Translations under genes and position numbers: made by a program
Part shown: positions 8,235-17,475 of the stretch, piece after piece
Numbering within the stretch: the first letter of the stretch is position 1
How the letters are laid out: the number at the start of each line of letters is the position of its first letter
The notes under the pieces: generated by a model
Seen by the model: only the letters and a program-made list of their open reading frames with translations
Told to the model about the DNA's origin: nothing
The model's database searches: none
Source of the DNA: a virus
Length of the DNA: 31,686 bases
IMG/VR virus record: IMGVR_UViG_3300006754_000075
Span: 1-31,686 of that record
Strand: one strand, 5' to 3'

Positions 8235-9479
8235 ATGCCAACTTACGCAAGTTCAAAGATCGCGCGCCTCCAGGTCAAAGCCCAGGGCGCATGGGGTACG
8301 GCCGACACCTCGAGCATGACAACGATCCAATGCGAGGCGCCTAGCTTTGATTTCCCCAATGAGGTGCTCGAGGTTGATTCGATCCGGTCTGGTTTCTTTT
8401 CTCCCACCCCGATAGCGGGAGCGAGAAGCGGCGGCACGTTGACCTTTAAAATGCGCGCCCATGGTTGGTCATCTGCGGGCGCATCTGGTATTAGCGCAGT
8501 TCCAACAGAACACGCAGACGCGGAACTTCTAAAATACGCGCTCGGGGCTAGTTTGATTGATAACTACACAACCGAGCTCGGAACAGGCTCGACGACAACT
8601 AACGTCAAGGTTGGCGATGGAACGACCGCGAGCCTTTCCGCCGGGGCTGGGATCATTGTACCCTCAACGACCTCTGGAGAATACAACCTGGGGATGATCA
8701 AGTCTGGCGACGGCGACCCGGATCCAGAGGAGTTGACCTTGGCCTACCCGCTATCTGATGCGGTCGCTTCATCTGGGACGCTTTACGGAACAAATACCGT
8801 TTATCTCTCCACAGCTATCACGCCTTTGACCTTTTTGTGGCAGGGGCAAAACACAGATCAACACTATACACTCTCAGATTGTGTAATTGAGAGCGCAACC
8901 ATTAGCTGTAGTCCAGCCGGTTTTCTCGAGGTGGATTTCTCGTGTCGTGTTGGAACCTGGCTACAAACCCCCGCTGGAGGCGGCACGGCGGCCTATTCTG
9001 TGACAGACCCCTATCTTCCCGTAGCAATCGGCAGATCGGGAGGTTCGCTTTGTACCACTACAGGCAGCGCAAACACAGAGCTCCCAATTGGCGACCTGTC
9101 GATCACGATTACAAACACGCTCACCGAAGCGCGCCAGTTTTCCGCATCTGAAGGAATCGCACAATATATCCTCACAGATCGCAACGTCTCGCTTTCAATG
9201 TCTATCCCATCCACGGACGCTTTAACCGCGTCGGCCTGGGCTGATCTTGTAGGAACAACCGGAGACGCGATTCGATATGAGCTTGGCAACGAGCCTGGCA
9301 AAATGCTGGGGATCTACATACCGGCGCCGTTTTACAAGTCCGTGGCAGCAGAGGATCAAGGCGGGCTTCATGGCTTGTCAGTAGAGTTCGGAGTTGGTAA
9401 CTATACGGGAGATACAGCAATACAGGCTCCCACGGCAGAAGCCACAGCGGATACTGACTTCAGGATCTCCTTCGGGTAA
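8235..9479 (+). CDS. Major tail tube protein
   Basis: 414 aa, highly Thr/Ser/Gly-rich and beta-rich, with almost no charged helical stretch. It is preceded by GAGGGAA and followed by the assembly-chaperone pair and tape measure, the standard order for a tail tube subunit. The N-terminus (SKIARLQVKAQGAWG followed by 'TIQCEAPSFDFPN' and 'GTLTFKMRAHG') matches the pattern of long siphophage tube proteins. About residues 115-175 (TGSTTTNVKVGDGT...) look like an inserted Ig-like or decoration domain, which would explain the length compared with about 150-250 aa for simple tube proteins. Confidence 0.75.
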   Translation: MPTYASSKIARLQVKAQGAWGTADTSSMTTIQCEAPSFDFPNEVLEVDSIRSGFFSPTPIAGARSGGTLTFKMRAHGWSSAGASGISAVPTEHADAELLKYALGASLIDNYTTELGTGSTTTNVKVGDGTTASLSAGAGIIVPSTTSGEYNLGMIKSGDGDPDPEELTLAYPLSDAVASSGTLYGTNTVYLSTAITPLTFLWQGQNTDQHYTLSDCVIESATISCSPAGFLEVDFSCRVGTWLQTPAGGGTAAYSVTDPYLPVAIGRSGGSLCTTTGSANTELPIGDLSITITNTLTEARQFSASEGIAQYILTDRNVSLSMSIPSTDALTASAWADLVGTTGDAIRYELGNEPGKMLGIYIPAPFYKSVAAEDQGGLHGLSVEFGVGNYTGDTAIQAPTAEATADTDFRISFG

Positions 9480-9482
9480 AGC

Positions 9483-9965
9483 ATGAAAAAAAACGGGCAA
9501 AACAAACCACAGAACGACCACCCCTGGTTCATTCGCGCGGACGATACGACGGCGCTGGTTTACCGCTACGATCCTGCGGTGAAGAAGTTCCCAGATCAGG
9601 ATCTAGACGTCGCGCCCGTCGCGTTGTGCAAGATAAAGCGCAACGCAACCCCGGCGCTATTTCGCGTTAGACCGCTAACTAATCGGGAGCATATAGGACT
9701 CGCTTCTATATCGATCAAGGGGCTTAAAGATGACAGCTTGCAAGAGCAATACCTAGCGGCCGCCTTCGAGATCGCACAAATGTGCGTTACAGAGATCCAA
9801 AACCCTGACGGATCAACCTGGGACGATGACAAATGGAAAGCTGAGATCGAAAACGCCCATCCGGGGCTTGTGATCGGCTTGGGGCTGTGGGTGTTAACAG
9901 AGTCAACCTGGGACCCTACCAAAGCAAAAGAGCCGCCGTCACAACGGCAAACGTCAGCCAACTAA
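9483..9965 (+). CDS. Tail assembly chaperone (gpG-like, 0-frame product)
   Basis: 160 aa lying between tube protein and tape measure, the position of the chaperone that coats the tape measure while the tube polymerises. It is charged and helical with two conserved-looking helical blocks (about 60-95 and 120-140). The last codons overlap an open -1 frame that continues to 10249. A run GCAAAAG (9924-9930) followed four bases later by a GC hairpin lies just ahead of the stop, so a fraction of ribosomes probably makes a longer fusion of about 255 aa. Confidence 0.65.
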   Translation: MKKNGQNKPQNDHPWFIRADDTTALVYRYDPAVKKFPDQDLDVAPVALCKIKRNATPALFRVRPLTNREHIGLASISIKGLKDDSLQEQYLAAAFEIAQMCVTEIQNPDGSTWDDDKWKAEIENAHPGLVIGLGLWVLTESTWDPTKAKEPPSQRQTSAN

Positions 9966-10249
9966 GAAAGATCCACGGGATAACATGTGCATTTTCTGGA
10001 TGCGTTGGGAACTGTGAAGACCTCGCGGGCGAATACGGCGCATATGTTTTCGATGCGTGCCCGATTTCTGTGCTATCTTCTAGGCGTTGGACTGTAATCC
10101 TCGAACTATTCGGAGCGGCTAAGGTGTCACCCTTGAGCGAATGGCCTGAAGGCTGGGCACCTTGGATCGTGCGCGGGCTTTCTGATCTCAAATCAGCGAT
10201 AGACACAGCGACAGCTGAAGCACAAAAAGAGGCGTTTAAAAATGGCTAG
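9887..10249 (+). CDS. Tail assembly chaperone C-terminal part (gpT-like, -1 frame)
   Basis: The -1 frame relative to the upstream gene is open from 9845 to 10249, and the only usable start in the overlap is a GTG at 9887 with no convincing ribosome site, so I read it as the T part of a G/GT fusion. The unique part (about residues 25-120) has Cys, Trp and Pro (CAFSGCVGNC and WPEGWAPW) and ends KNG, with its TAG overlapping the tape-measure start by eight bases. If translated alone it would be 120 aa. Confidence 0.6.
   Translation: MGVNRVNLGPYQSKRAAVTTANVSQLRKIHGITCAFSGCVGNCEDLAGEYGAYVFDACPISVLSSRRWTVILELFGAAKVSPLSEWPEGWAPWIVRGLSDLKSAIDTATAEAQKEAFKNG
9924..9948 (+). promoter_or_regulatory. Candidate -1 ribosomal frameshift signal
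   Basis: GCAAAAG at 9924-9930 lets a P-site tRNA-Lys on AAA (9927-9929) re-pair with AAA one base back. It is followed by a four-base spacer and a perfect stem GCCGT / ACGGC (9935-9939 / 9944-9948) around a CACA loop. Slippage would join the frame of 9483 to the frame ending at 10249. It is not a textbook X XXY YYZ heptamer because only the second tRNA can re-pair fully, so efficiency may be modest. Confidence 0.55.
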
Positions 10250-12773
10250 CGTCGGAAGATATGAGATGACCTTCAAGCTCCTGGGACATGACCAGGCGTC
10301 TAAGGTAATAGAGAAGGTTGACGGCAAGTTCAAAAAAACAGCGGCGCAGGCAGATAAGACAGGCGCTAAATTTAGCAAAGCCGGAAAAGACATGGGAGGG
10401 CTTACCGGCGCAATTGGTAAGTTTATCCCAGGCGGCGACGGAGTGATCAAGGCGCTCGGTGGTATGGGCGCGGGAGCAGGCGGCGCGGGGCTGGGCTTCA
10501 TGGGGCTAGCCGGGGGCGTTATGGCTGCGGTTGCGGCGCTTTTCGCGTTTAGGGGTCAAGCTGAGGAGGCGGCGGCGTTGACGTTTCGCTTGTCTAGGCT
10601 CGGGGATGGCTTCGGGGAAACCACAATCGCAATTAGAAAACTAAAGCGCGAGGCCGGTGGCGTATATTCCACAAAACAGCTTGTGGATTTTATGACGGTT
10701 CAAAAAGAGATGAACGTGGATCTCGGGATCACGGCGGAAAACCTGCAAAAGTTAGATCTCAGATTTACCGCGCTCGGGCTTGACGTGGGATCAGGTCTTC
10801 GGCAGATGACGGAAGCGATCAAGACCGGACGTCAAATGTACCTCCAGAAATTGGGGTTAGTAGACAACCTGACAGAGGCTTGGAAAAAAGAGTCGGACGC
10901 TATCGGGCACGTTCTATCTCAAGAGGAGAAGATGGCGGTCACGATTCGCGAAGTTAGAAAGGGAATGGAGGGTATTGAAGTCGGGGGATCTGGTGGACCT
11001 ATCACAGCATTTGAGCGAATAACCGCCACCTTCTCCGATTTCGGGGTTTCAATGGGTGAGCTTTTCAACCCCATATTTGAGGCCTTAGCGCCGTTTGTGG
11101 AGGCGATTCAGGCGCTGGTGGAGTCCCTTGTGCCCGCAGCCTCTATTATTATGCGCCCGTTCCAGGCTGGATTCCAGGTTATCGGTGAGCTATTGCGCGG
11201 TGTGTTGGATGTTGTCGCGTCGTTCCTTGTGCCGATCATGAAAACGTTAGATCGGATATTGAGCGATCAAATAACGGAAGCCGTGGAAGGAATCAGGTCA
11301 GGTTTTGTCGCGCTGGCAGGCATAGCCGAAGAAATAGCCGGAAAGGTGATGAAGTGGGTGGGGGGAATTGGCGGGCTGATCTCCTCAGTCGTCAACTTTA
11401 TAGCATCCGATCCTCTTGGGCTTCTGACAGAACAGGAAAAGAAACGCGCTGCCGAGGCGATGAAAAGCCAGGAGATAGCGGAGCAGCTGGCGCGCGATCT
11501 TGAGTGGCAAGCGGAGGTTTTGGAGAAGCAAAAATCCACGATGGCGGACCTTGATAAGTTTTGGAGCAAGACAGGAAAGGCCGTAAGCAAGAGCACTCAA
11601 TCTCTAGTGAAGGCGGAGTCTAACCTCCTGAAGATGAAAGATGCCGCCGGGACTATCACAGAGAGCGAACGGGATAGGCTCGCGGAGCTTGCTAAGATTC
11701 TGCGCGTGGAAACTGCAACCGGGGCGATCAAGGCGCAGATGGCGAGCAACGTAAAAACGCTTATCGACCTAGAAAAACAGCGCGCTAAAATACTCGAGGA
11801 TCCTCTCGGGGTTGACATCACAGAAATCCAGAAGCTCGGGGCAGCGCTTGCCAAGATGAACGAAGAACAGATCAGGCTTCAAGAGCTTGCATTCTTAGCA
11901 GGAGAGGCCGCGCTGGATGGTCCTGTGATGAAAAGAAAGGCACCGAAAACGAGAGCGAAGGCTAAAAAAGACTTTGACCTAAACGCGGAGCTCTCCTCTA
12001 TTCGGAATGTAGCGCGCGAAAACGAAAAATCGATCAAGATCCGGCGCATAAATATAGAGCTTAGGCAGACAGAGCTTGATTCTATTGGCGCGAAAACTGA
12101 GAGCGAGCAGATAGCATTGAGCCTGAAACAGGAGCTACTAAACGCGGACATTAAAGAGATCGAAGGGAAGCGCCTCATGGCCGATCACTTGCGCGAGGTT
12201 GCTCACGCTCGCTCACTTGCATCACAAGCCGCAAGAGAAGAGGCAGAGGCTACCAGAGATGTTAGCGCGGCGCTTTCTTCACTGGGCGCCATGTCCGGGC
12301 AGTTTGCAGGCAATGAGCTTGCGACCATGGGAACCGCGATGGCTGGCCTTGCGTCGATATCTTCAAAGCTCGAACAAAACCAGATCGGCGTTTCTGAAGC
12401 CATAGCAGGATCCGGCGGAGTAGTAGCGGCGGCGGCGGGCGAGTTTATAGACTCAAAGCGATCCATCGCGGCGATCATGGCGGTATTCGAGACGGCGGCG
12501 GCCTTCGCGGCGTTTCCCAATGTGGCAGCGATGGCGGCCCATGGATCGGCCGCTGCGCTTTATGGCGGAATAGCCGCAGGAGTTGGCTCTGTTGGCGGCG
12601 CAGGCGGCGCGGCTTCTCCGGGGCTCCAGGCCGTCTCAAAGGATATTGACAGAGAAAGGGACCGAGGAGATCGCCAGATCGTGATCAATATATCGGGGGT
12701 TGTGACAGATGCTCAGGGAATCGGGGCGCAAATAAAAACCGCGCTCGGCAGCATGGAGGGCACCGGGGTTTGA
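10242..12773 (+). CDS. Tape measure protein
   Basis: 843 aa, the longest-gene position after the chaperones. It sets tail length and is later ejected with the DNA. The protein is helical, Ala/Lys/Glu-rich, with Gly/Ala-rich hydrophobic segments (about 65-110, 265-330 and 700-790) and long coiled-coil-like stretches (about 400-690). Using about 0.15 nm per residue, a tail near 125 nm is expected. I see no transglycosylase or peptidase domain. The C-terminal part, after ERDRGDRQIVINISG, resembles the beta strand found at tape-measure ends. It overlaps the next gene by TTGA. Confidence 0.85.
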   Translation: MASVGRYEMTFKLLGHDQASKVIEKVDGKFKKTAAQADKTGAKFSKAGKDMGGLTGAIGKFIPGGDGVIKALGGMGAGAGGAGLGFMGLAGGVMAAVAALFAFRGQAEEAAALTFRLSRLGDGFGETTIAIRKLKREAGGVYSTKQLVDFMTVQKEMNVDLGITAENLQKLDLRFTALGLDVGSGLRQMTEAIKTGRQMYLQKLGLVDNLTEAWKKESDAIGHVLSQEEKMAVTIREVRKGMEGIEVGGSGGPITAFERITATFSDFGVSMGELFNPIFEALAPFVEAIQALVESLVPAASIIMRPFQAGFQVIGELLRGVLDVVASFLVPIMKTLDRILSDQITEAVEGIRSGFVALAGIAEEIAGKVMKWVGGIGGLISSVVNFIASDPLGLLTEQEKKRAAEAMKSQEIAEQLARDLEWQAEVLEKQKSTMADLDKFWSKTGKAVSKSTQSLVKAESNLLKMKDAAGTITESERDRLAELAKILRVETATGAIKAQMASNVKTLIDLEKQRAKILEDPLGVDITEIQKLGAALAKMNEEQIRLQELAFLAGEAALDGPVMKRKAPKTRAKAKKDFDLNAELSSIRNVARENEKSIKIRRINIELRQTELDSIGAKTESEQIALSLKQELLNADIKEIEGKRLMADHLREVAHARSLASQAAREEAEATRDVSAALSSLGAMSGQFAGNELATMGTAMAGLASISSKLEQNQIGVSEAIAGSGGVVAAAAGEFIDSKRSIAAIMAVFETAAAFAAFPNVAAMAAHGSAAALYGGIAAGVGSVGGAGGAASPGLQAVSKDIDRERDRGDRQIVINISGVVTDAQGIGAQIKTALGSMEGTGV

Positions 12774-13387
12774 GCCTTTTCCTCGCAATATCCACAACCA
12801 CATTTAACGGCTCGGATTCTGTAACCCTCAGAGATAAAACAGACCCAAGCTATCCCGAAGACTTTAAGATTTACCCCAAGGGGAGATCAGCCCCTATCGC
12901 ATCGTGGGCCATCTTGTCCCAAATCGCAACAGGCGCGAATTTTACGATCAACAGCGATAAGAAATTAACCGTTTGGAACTATGCCAATTTTGACGTGATA
13001 TTCTCATCATCTGCGCTAGCTGCCGCATTTGGCTTTTCAGCTACAACCACAAGCGGATCGGGCGGCTCAACACTAACAGCAAACACGGCGATTACGGCTT
13101 ACCCTGTTCTATTAGCTAGCGCGGATCTTAGCCATACGGGCAACCATAAAACAGGACACGGGAGCGGCGCAGGCGGCGCGCAAGGGCGAGGGATCAAGCT
13201 CGAGGCCGTGGCGACCAGGGCAAACGCGGCGAGCATCACAACAGAGATAGAGCAAAACGGTTATTTGACATTGGCTGACACTGTATCGGGTGGTAATTGT
13301 TGGACGATGCGAATCAAGGATTATAAATATTTTTCGGCGGGGCTGGATAAAGCGCGGCTTGTTTTCAGTGGGTTTACGGAGCTTTAA
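12770..13387 (+). CDS. Distal tail / tail tip protein 1
   Basis: 205 aa starting at the TTG that shares bases with the tape-measure TGA. It is beta-rich and Ser/Thr/Ala-rich with a Gly-rich loop (HGSGAGGAQGRG, about 125-137) and a C-terminus of strands. It shows a weak likeness in layout to the next gene (hydrophobic block, then 'FGF'/'FFGF', a loop of Thr/Gly/Ala, then an internal Asp-containing block), as if the two were ancient duplicates. Its place after the tape measure fits a distal-tail or baseplate-hub protein. Confidence 0.6.
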   Translation: MSLFLAISTTTFNGSDSVTLRDKTDPSYPEDFKIYPKGRSAPIASWAILSQIATGANFTINSDKKLTVWNYANFDVIFSSSALAAAFGFSATTTSGSGGSTLTANTAITAYPVLLASADLSHTGNHKTGHGSGAGGAQGRGIKLEAVATRANAASITTEIEQNGYLTLADTVSGGNCWTMRIKDYKYFSAGLDKARLVFSGFTEL

Positions 13388-13389
13388 TC

Positions 13390-14091
13390 ATGCCGTTTGT
13401 ATATGGATCCTTGCCCATCGGCTTTAGCACTTTAAAGTCCCTTTACCTTGTCCATCCCGATTACAACAGCGGGACACCGAGCGCCCTTGCGTTTTCGGCG
13501 GCTGGAGACTATCTGGGTTTTGAGGCTTGCGTTACCGCGCTCAACTCTGCGCTCGCGACGGCAACAGGATCCGATCTTTCGATAGCTTGGAGCGAATCAA
13601 ACAAGGTTTGTCAGATATCGTCGGCGGCTGATAAAACCTGGTTTATTCCATGGTGGCCCGCGCGGGGGTTTTTTGGTTTCGAGTACCCCGTTGATAAATG
13701 GCGGCCCACCGGCACAGCCCCAGCGGGCGCGCTTTATTTTGACGGCTTATCGGTTGAGTCGATAGACGCTTCGACCGCTCACGATGGCAGGGAGAAAAGC
13801 GGCGATGGGTACAGCCTCATCAAGGGGCAGGTTTTGAACCTGAAGGGATACACACAGCTTGGAAACATAAGAACCTCTCAAAACATAGCAGGAGGCGCGG
13901 GGTCTGTGCTGGACTGGATGGCCTACAAAGGCCGTATAAGCTGTCAACCTACCGCAGACGCTGGCGCGTTTAGCCTTTCAAACCTCGACGGGAAATTAAC
14001 TGACGTTGAGCTGATAGGCTACAGCTCCAGCGGTAAAGAGGCGTTTATGGGCGCAGAGGTTTGGACTGTTGATTTAAAGGTTCAGATATGA
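13390..14091 (+). CDS. Distal tail / tail tip protein 2
   Basis: 233 aa, beta-rich with Trp/Phe/Tyr clusters (TWFIPWWPARGFFGFEYP, about 82-99) and a C-terminal acidic strand region. It starts at the ATG two bases after the previous stop and overlaps the next gene by ATGA. No catalytic motif is seen. Order and composition place it in the tail tip (Dit-like or minor tail protein); the exact role is not recognisable. Confidence 0.6.
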   Translation: MPFVYGSLPIGFSTLKSLYLVHPDYNSGTPSALAFSAAGDYLGFEACVTALNSALATATGSDLSIAWSESNKVCQISSAADKTWFIPWWPARGFFGFEYPVDKWRPTGTAPAGALYFDGLSVESIDASTAHDGREKSGDGYSLIKGQVLNLKGYTQLGNIRTSQNIAGGAGSVLDWMAYKGRISCQPTADAGAFSLSNLDGKLTDVELIGYSSSGKEAFMGAEVWTVDLKVQI

Positions 14092-16619
14092 GCGACCCTA
14101 GTTTAGCCTTTCGCCACCGTTTACCACTCCATTATTATGTACGGTTTCAAGGCTTGCCCGGAGTCTGTTTTGGCGATGGTCCCGATCCTGGTTTGTCTGG
14201 GGTAACTTACGCGCCATCGCTAAGAATAGCCGATCAAATTATCAGCACAGAGATCAAGACGGGGGAGGCAATAGGATCCGGGCGCGCTCTCGATATTGTT
14301 CTGGATGCTGACACGTTGAGCGCATCTGGGGTCTATTCGTCGCATTTTGCAAACCCCACAAAGATCACTTCACTAATAGCGGCGCTACCAATAGCAGACA
14401 CAACGATCCCCACTAGCGGAACAAGTGAATTCCCATCAAGCGGATCTTTTTATTGGGGTCACGAGAAGATCGCATACTCGGGCAAAACATCCGTGAATTT
14501 CACGGGATGCACACGCGGCGCGGGGGTTACCTCTACCGGGATCAATTACGCCACAGCGGCTCCCCACGGGGTATCAGGGGCCTGGTCGCTAATAACGGAT
14601 CGCCCGGTATTATGGCGGGGGAGGCTGGTTGAGGTTTGGGCGGTAGCCGCAACCCCCGAGGGAGATCTGCTTGGCGCCCCGTTCACGGTTTCAGATGCCT
14701 CGTTTCGCATATGGATCGGACACGTTGACGGCCAGCCCCAAATAATCCCAACAGGGATAAGCGTTCGAGCCCTCCCGGCAGAGCGGGCAGCTGATAAAAA
14801 ATACGGATGGGGCCAAGCGTGGAAAATTGCGAGCGAGGGGCGCTGGTATGACCGGACCATATATTGGCCCTCAGGCGGCAAGATAAGGGTTGAAGATGTA
14901 GAAGAGACGGGTGGCGCGTTTTCTTTTGAAACGTTCACGGTTGAGCCCCTGTCCGGGGTTGCGGTCGATCACCTTTCGCGGGTGTTGTCGGTCTTTGACT
15001 TGTGGGTTTTAGTTGCGGCCAAGCTTCAGGCGTTGGGCGGAATCACAACATGCCGAGCCCTCAAAAACGAAGAGGCAGGAAAAATATGCCTGGAGATCAA
15101 GCCAAACGGAAAAGATCTAAAAGGTGCGCAGTTCATGCCAGAGGGATCCGCCTCGCGAATGTGGCCAGCTATCGGCGGGTCAACTAACTGGTACGCAGAG
15201 GGAGCGGGGGAGATCCCAATTGTAAACATTGAGCCGTTCGAGGATCACCCGTCGCCGATAGCGAGGGGCGGGTTTTTAGTCACTCAACCGGAGGAAGGGT
15301 CCGATCAGATTTACGCAGGGGCGCCAATCGCGGGCCAGATGGTAACATATAAGCGGGGAGACGTTCAGTTTGTAGCGGGGGTTTTGCGGGTTATGCCGCT
15401 TGCGTCTCAGTGGTCCAGCTCTGATTATTTCGTTGTTTTGGGGGATCTCTTATACGGGGAAGCAAGCTCTAACACCTCAGAAGTAAAAGAGGTTAATGAG
15501 TGCTTATTTGTTAGCGGTCAAAATACCCTGGGCGACGTATGGTCAAAGCTCTTACAGACCAGCGGCGGCGCGGTTCTAAGCTCGGCGACGGCGGGCGCTT
15601 TCGGGTCTTCGGATCTATTGCCCATCGGCTGGGGTGCTCGGATTCCTTCTGACTGGATTGAGGCCACGTTTGCCAGCTCTAATCTAGAGAAGGCCGTCTC
15701 ACCTTTCGTGGCGTTTGATATGGACGCAAACTCGCTATTCATTGACGCGATTGCGCTCAAGATTGCGGTTACTCAAAGATTTGAAAGCGGCACTACAAAG
15801 ATCAGCGCGCAACCCGTGTTTTCTCCACAAGAGGCTGACACGTCAAACGAGATCGCAACATCTAAACTTCTTACAACCCCGATCAGGATCGGACCGCGCG
15901 CAAAGCCTCCAAACGTGATCGAGGTAGAGTTCTTTAGCGAGTCAAAACCGAAGCTAACGATCCGCAACCAGCTAAGAATCCAAGCGGAAGGGGGCATTAA
16001 AAAACAGTCGTTCAAGGTGCCCGATCACTGGCAAGGACCGCGCCTGGCCTCGCTGGTTCAAGCGATAACAACGCCTGACCAGATATTATCCAACGTTTAT
16101 ATATACGATCTTGCGCTCGGGCCTGAGTCCGTTTGGAATCTCAACCCAGGCGATAAACTAAAGATCACCGGCACGCATTACGCATTCGCGGATTTCACAA
16201 CGGGCGGCCACCGTGGATCGAGCGTTAGCGGGCGGGTTTTGGGGGTTACGCGCAACCTTGACGGCTCAGGGGGTACTGTGCGCCTCGCGGTCTGGGCTGC
16301 AATTGTCGCCGATTATTATTGTCCCGATTCCGAGATCTCCAGCATCAACGCGGGAACAAAAACGATCACGCTTCCATCAGGCCGCGCCGAGTGGTTTTGG
16401 GTTGGAGATACGTCAAAGGTTTTGCTGTACGATCCAGGAAACGAAAACACCCGCGCCGAAACAAATAGGATGGCCAGCAGCACCGGGAACGATATAACAT
16501 TTCTTGCGCCCCTACCGTCATGGCTAACCACAAGCCACCGGATCACGTTCGCGGCTACAGCAGACGCGCCAGACAGACAGAAGCTATGGGCGCACACAGA
16601 CGACGGGGGATCGCTTTGA
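14088..16619 (+). CDS. Large baseplate / tail hub protein
   Basis: 843 aa. It is beta-rich with Gly/Pro/Thr, several Cys, and short segments such as 'TGCTRGAGVTSTG' (about 145-157) and 'IYWPSGGKIRVEDVEETGG' (about 262-280), consistent with the multi-domain hub protein (Tal/gpJ-like) that follows the Dit gene and links tube to fibres. The last third, with 'DLALGPESVWNLNPGDKLKITG', has the OB/Ig-like strand pattern common in such hubs. I cannot find a peptidase motif. Assigned by size and synteny; its stop overlaps the TTG start of the next gene. Confidence 0.65.
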   Translation: MSDPSLAFRHRLPLHYYVRFQGLPGVCFGDGPDPGLSGVTYAPSLRIADQIISTEIKTGEAIGSGRALDIVLDADTLSASGVYSSHFANPTKITSLIAALPIADTTIPTSGTSEFPSSGSFYWGHEKIAYSGKTSVNFTGCTRGAGVTSTGINYATAAPHGVSGAWSLITDRPVLWRGRLVEVWAVAATPEGDLLGAPFTVSDASFRIWIGHVDGQPQIIPTGISVRALPAERAADKKYGWGQAWKIASEGRWYDRTIYWPSGGKIRVEDVEETGGAFSFETFTVEPLSGVAVDHLSRVLSVFDLWVLVAAKLQALGGITTCRALKNEEAGKICLEIKPNGKDLKGAQFMPEGSASRMWPAIGGSTNWYAEGAGEIPIVNIEPFEDHPSPIARGGFLVTQPEEGSDQIYAGAPIAGQMVTYKRGDVQFVAGVLRVMPLASQWSSSDYFVVLGDLLYGEASSNTSEVKEVNECLFVSGQNTLGDVWSKLLQTSGGAVLSSATAGAFGSSDLLPIGWGARIPSDWIEATFASSNLEKAVSPFVAFDMDANSLFIDAIALKIAVTQRFESGTTKISAQPVFSPQEADTSNEIATSKLLTTPIRIGPRAKPPNVIEVEFFSESKPKLTIRNQLRIQAEGGIKKQSFKVPDHWQGPRLASLVQAITTPDQILSNVYIYDLALGPESVWNLNPGDKLKITGTHYAFADFTTGGHRGSSVSGRVLGVTRNLDGSGGTVRLAVWAAIVADYYCPDSEISSINAGTKTITLPSGRAEWFWVGDTSKVLLYDPGNENTRAETNRMASSTGNDITFLAPLPSWLTTSHRITFAATADAPDRQKLWAHTDDGGSL

Positions 16620-17473
16620 CCTGGGTTAAAAGAAAACTCGACGCGGGAACGCTGAGAAGCGCGGGTCTTTATTCTGATCTCACGCAGAGATCAGATCATA
16701 TAATGTCGAATTACCGGCCGATCCTCGGCGGGGTTAGCCCTCTGAGCTACAAGTCAACCACGTCAGGCACATTGCAACTTTTCATCAATACCGTTTTATC
16801 TCCCTGCTCTTGCGCGTTCGAGCTTCACATTGTCTACAAGGTGACCGGGGCGGGTGCTAACGGAACAATCAGCTTTGACTATGACGGATCGAGTTATTCC
16901 ACGGCGTCTCTAGCATCAACGACACCGGCAATTGCCACGATAACCGGCGCGACTGGAACAGGCGACCCAGAAAAGGCCGCGATCAAGTGCTCAGCGCAAA
17001 GCGGAACGATTGAGGTTTATGGCGGCTATTTTGTGCCCGCTGCAAACGACGCAAACGGAATAACAGAGCTGCCCCCCGATCCTGATGCCCTGGCTTCTGG
17101 GATGCCTATCGGGACGGACGCGATCCGCAGGCTTATAGCGGCGCCCAGGTATATACTTGATTCGCGGCGCGCGGCGCTCGCTTATTTCTCTCACGAGCTG
17201 ATGCGCGACGGAACAGACACGATCGAGATCGCGCCACAGATTGACCTGTCGAGGTCTTTTAGGGTTACGAGCTACGATACAACCCCATCTTTTAAAATGT
17301 CGTTTCTTGCCACCTCTGGCACGTCGGGATCTCTTTATGGTGATGGCGGATCCTCAACGGTATCATCTAGCAGCGCCACCACCCTCTACACAACAAGCGC
17401 CGTAACCACAACGGAGCACCTGTCCATTGCCTTCTCCGGGCCTGTTGAAAGCTATGTCGTTTACGAGGTCTGA
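16616..17473 (+). CDS. Minor tail / fibre-associated protein
   Basis: 285 aa from the TTG at 16616, which shares TGA with the previous gene; an upstream ATG at 16520 would run 100 bp into the hub gene and give an unnaturally Arg-rich start, so I reject it. The protein is Thr/Ser/Gly-rich and beta-like (about 40-130), then helical (140-200), with a Ser/Thr-rich linker near the end (GGSSTVSSSSATTLYTTSA). Typical of distal tail decorations; specific function unknown. Confidence 0.6.
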   Translation: MTWVKRKLDAGTLRSAGLYSDLTQRSDHIMSNYRPILGGVSPLSYKSTTSGTLQLFINTVLSPCSCAFELHIVYKVTGAGANGTISFDYDGSSYSTASLASTTPAIATITGATGTGDPEKAAIKCSAQSGTIEVYGGYFVPAANDANGITELPPDPDALASGMPIGTDAIRRLIAAPRYILDSRRAALAYFSHELMRDGTDTIEIAPQIDLSRSFRVTSYDTTPSFKMSFLATSGTSGSLYGDGGSSTVSSSSATTLYTTSAVTTTEHLSIAFSGPVESYVVYEV

Positions 17474-17475
17474 AC

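Noticed and set aside
16520-16615. Upstream ATG extension for the minor tail gene at 16616
   Set aside because: It would overlap the hub gene by 100 bp with an atypically basic N-terminus; the TTGA junction is the style of this genome.
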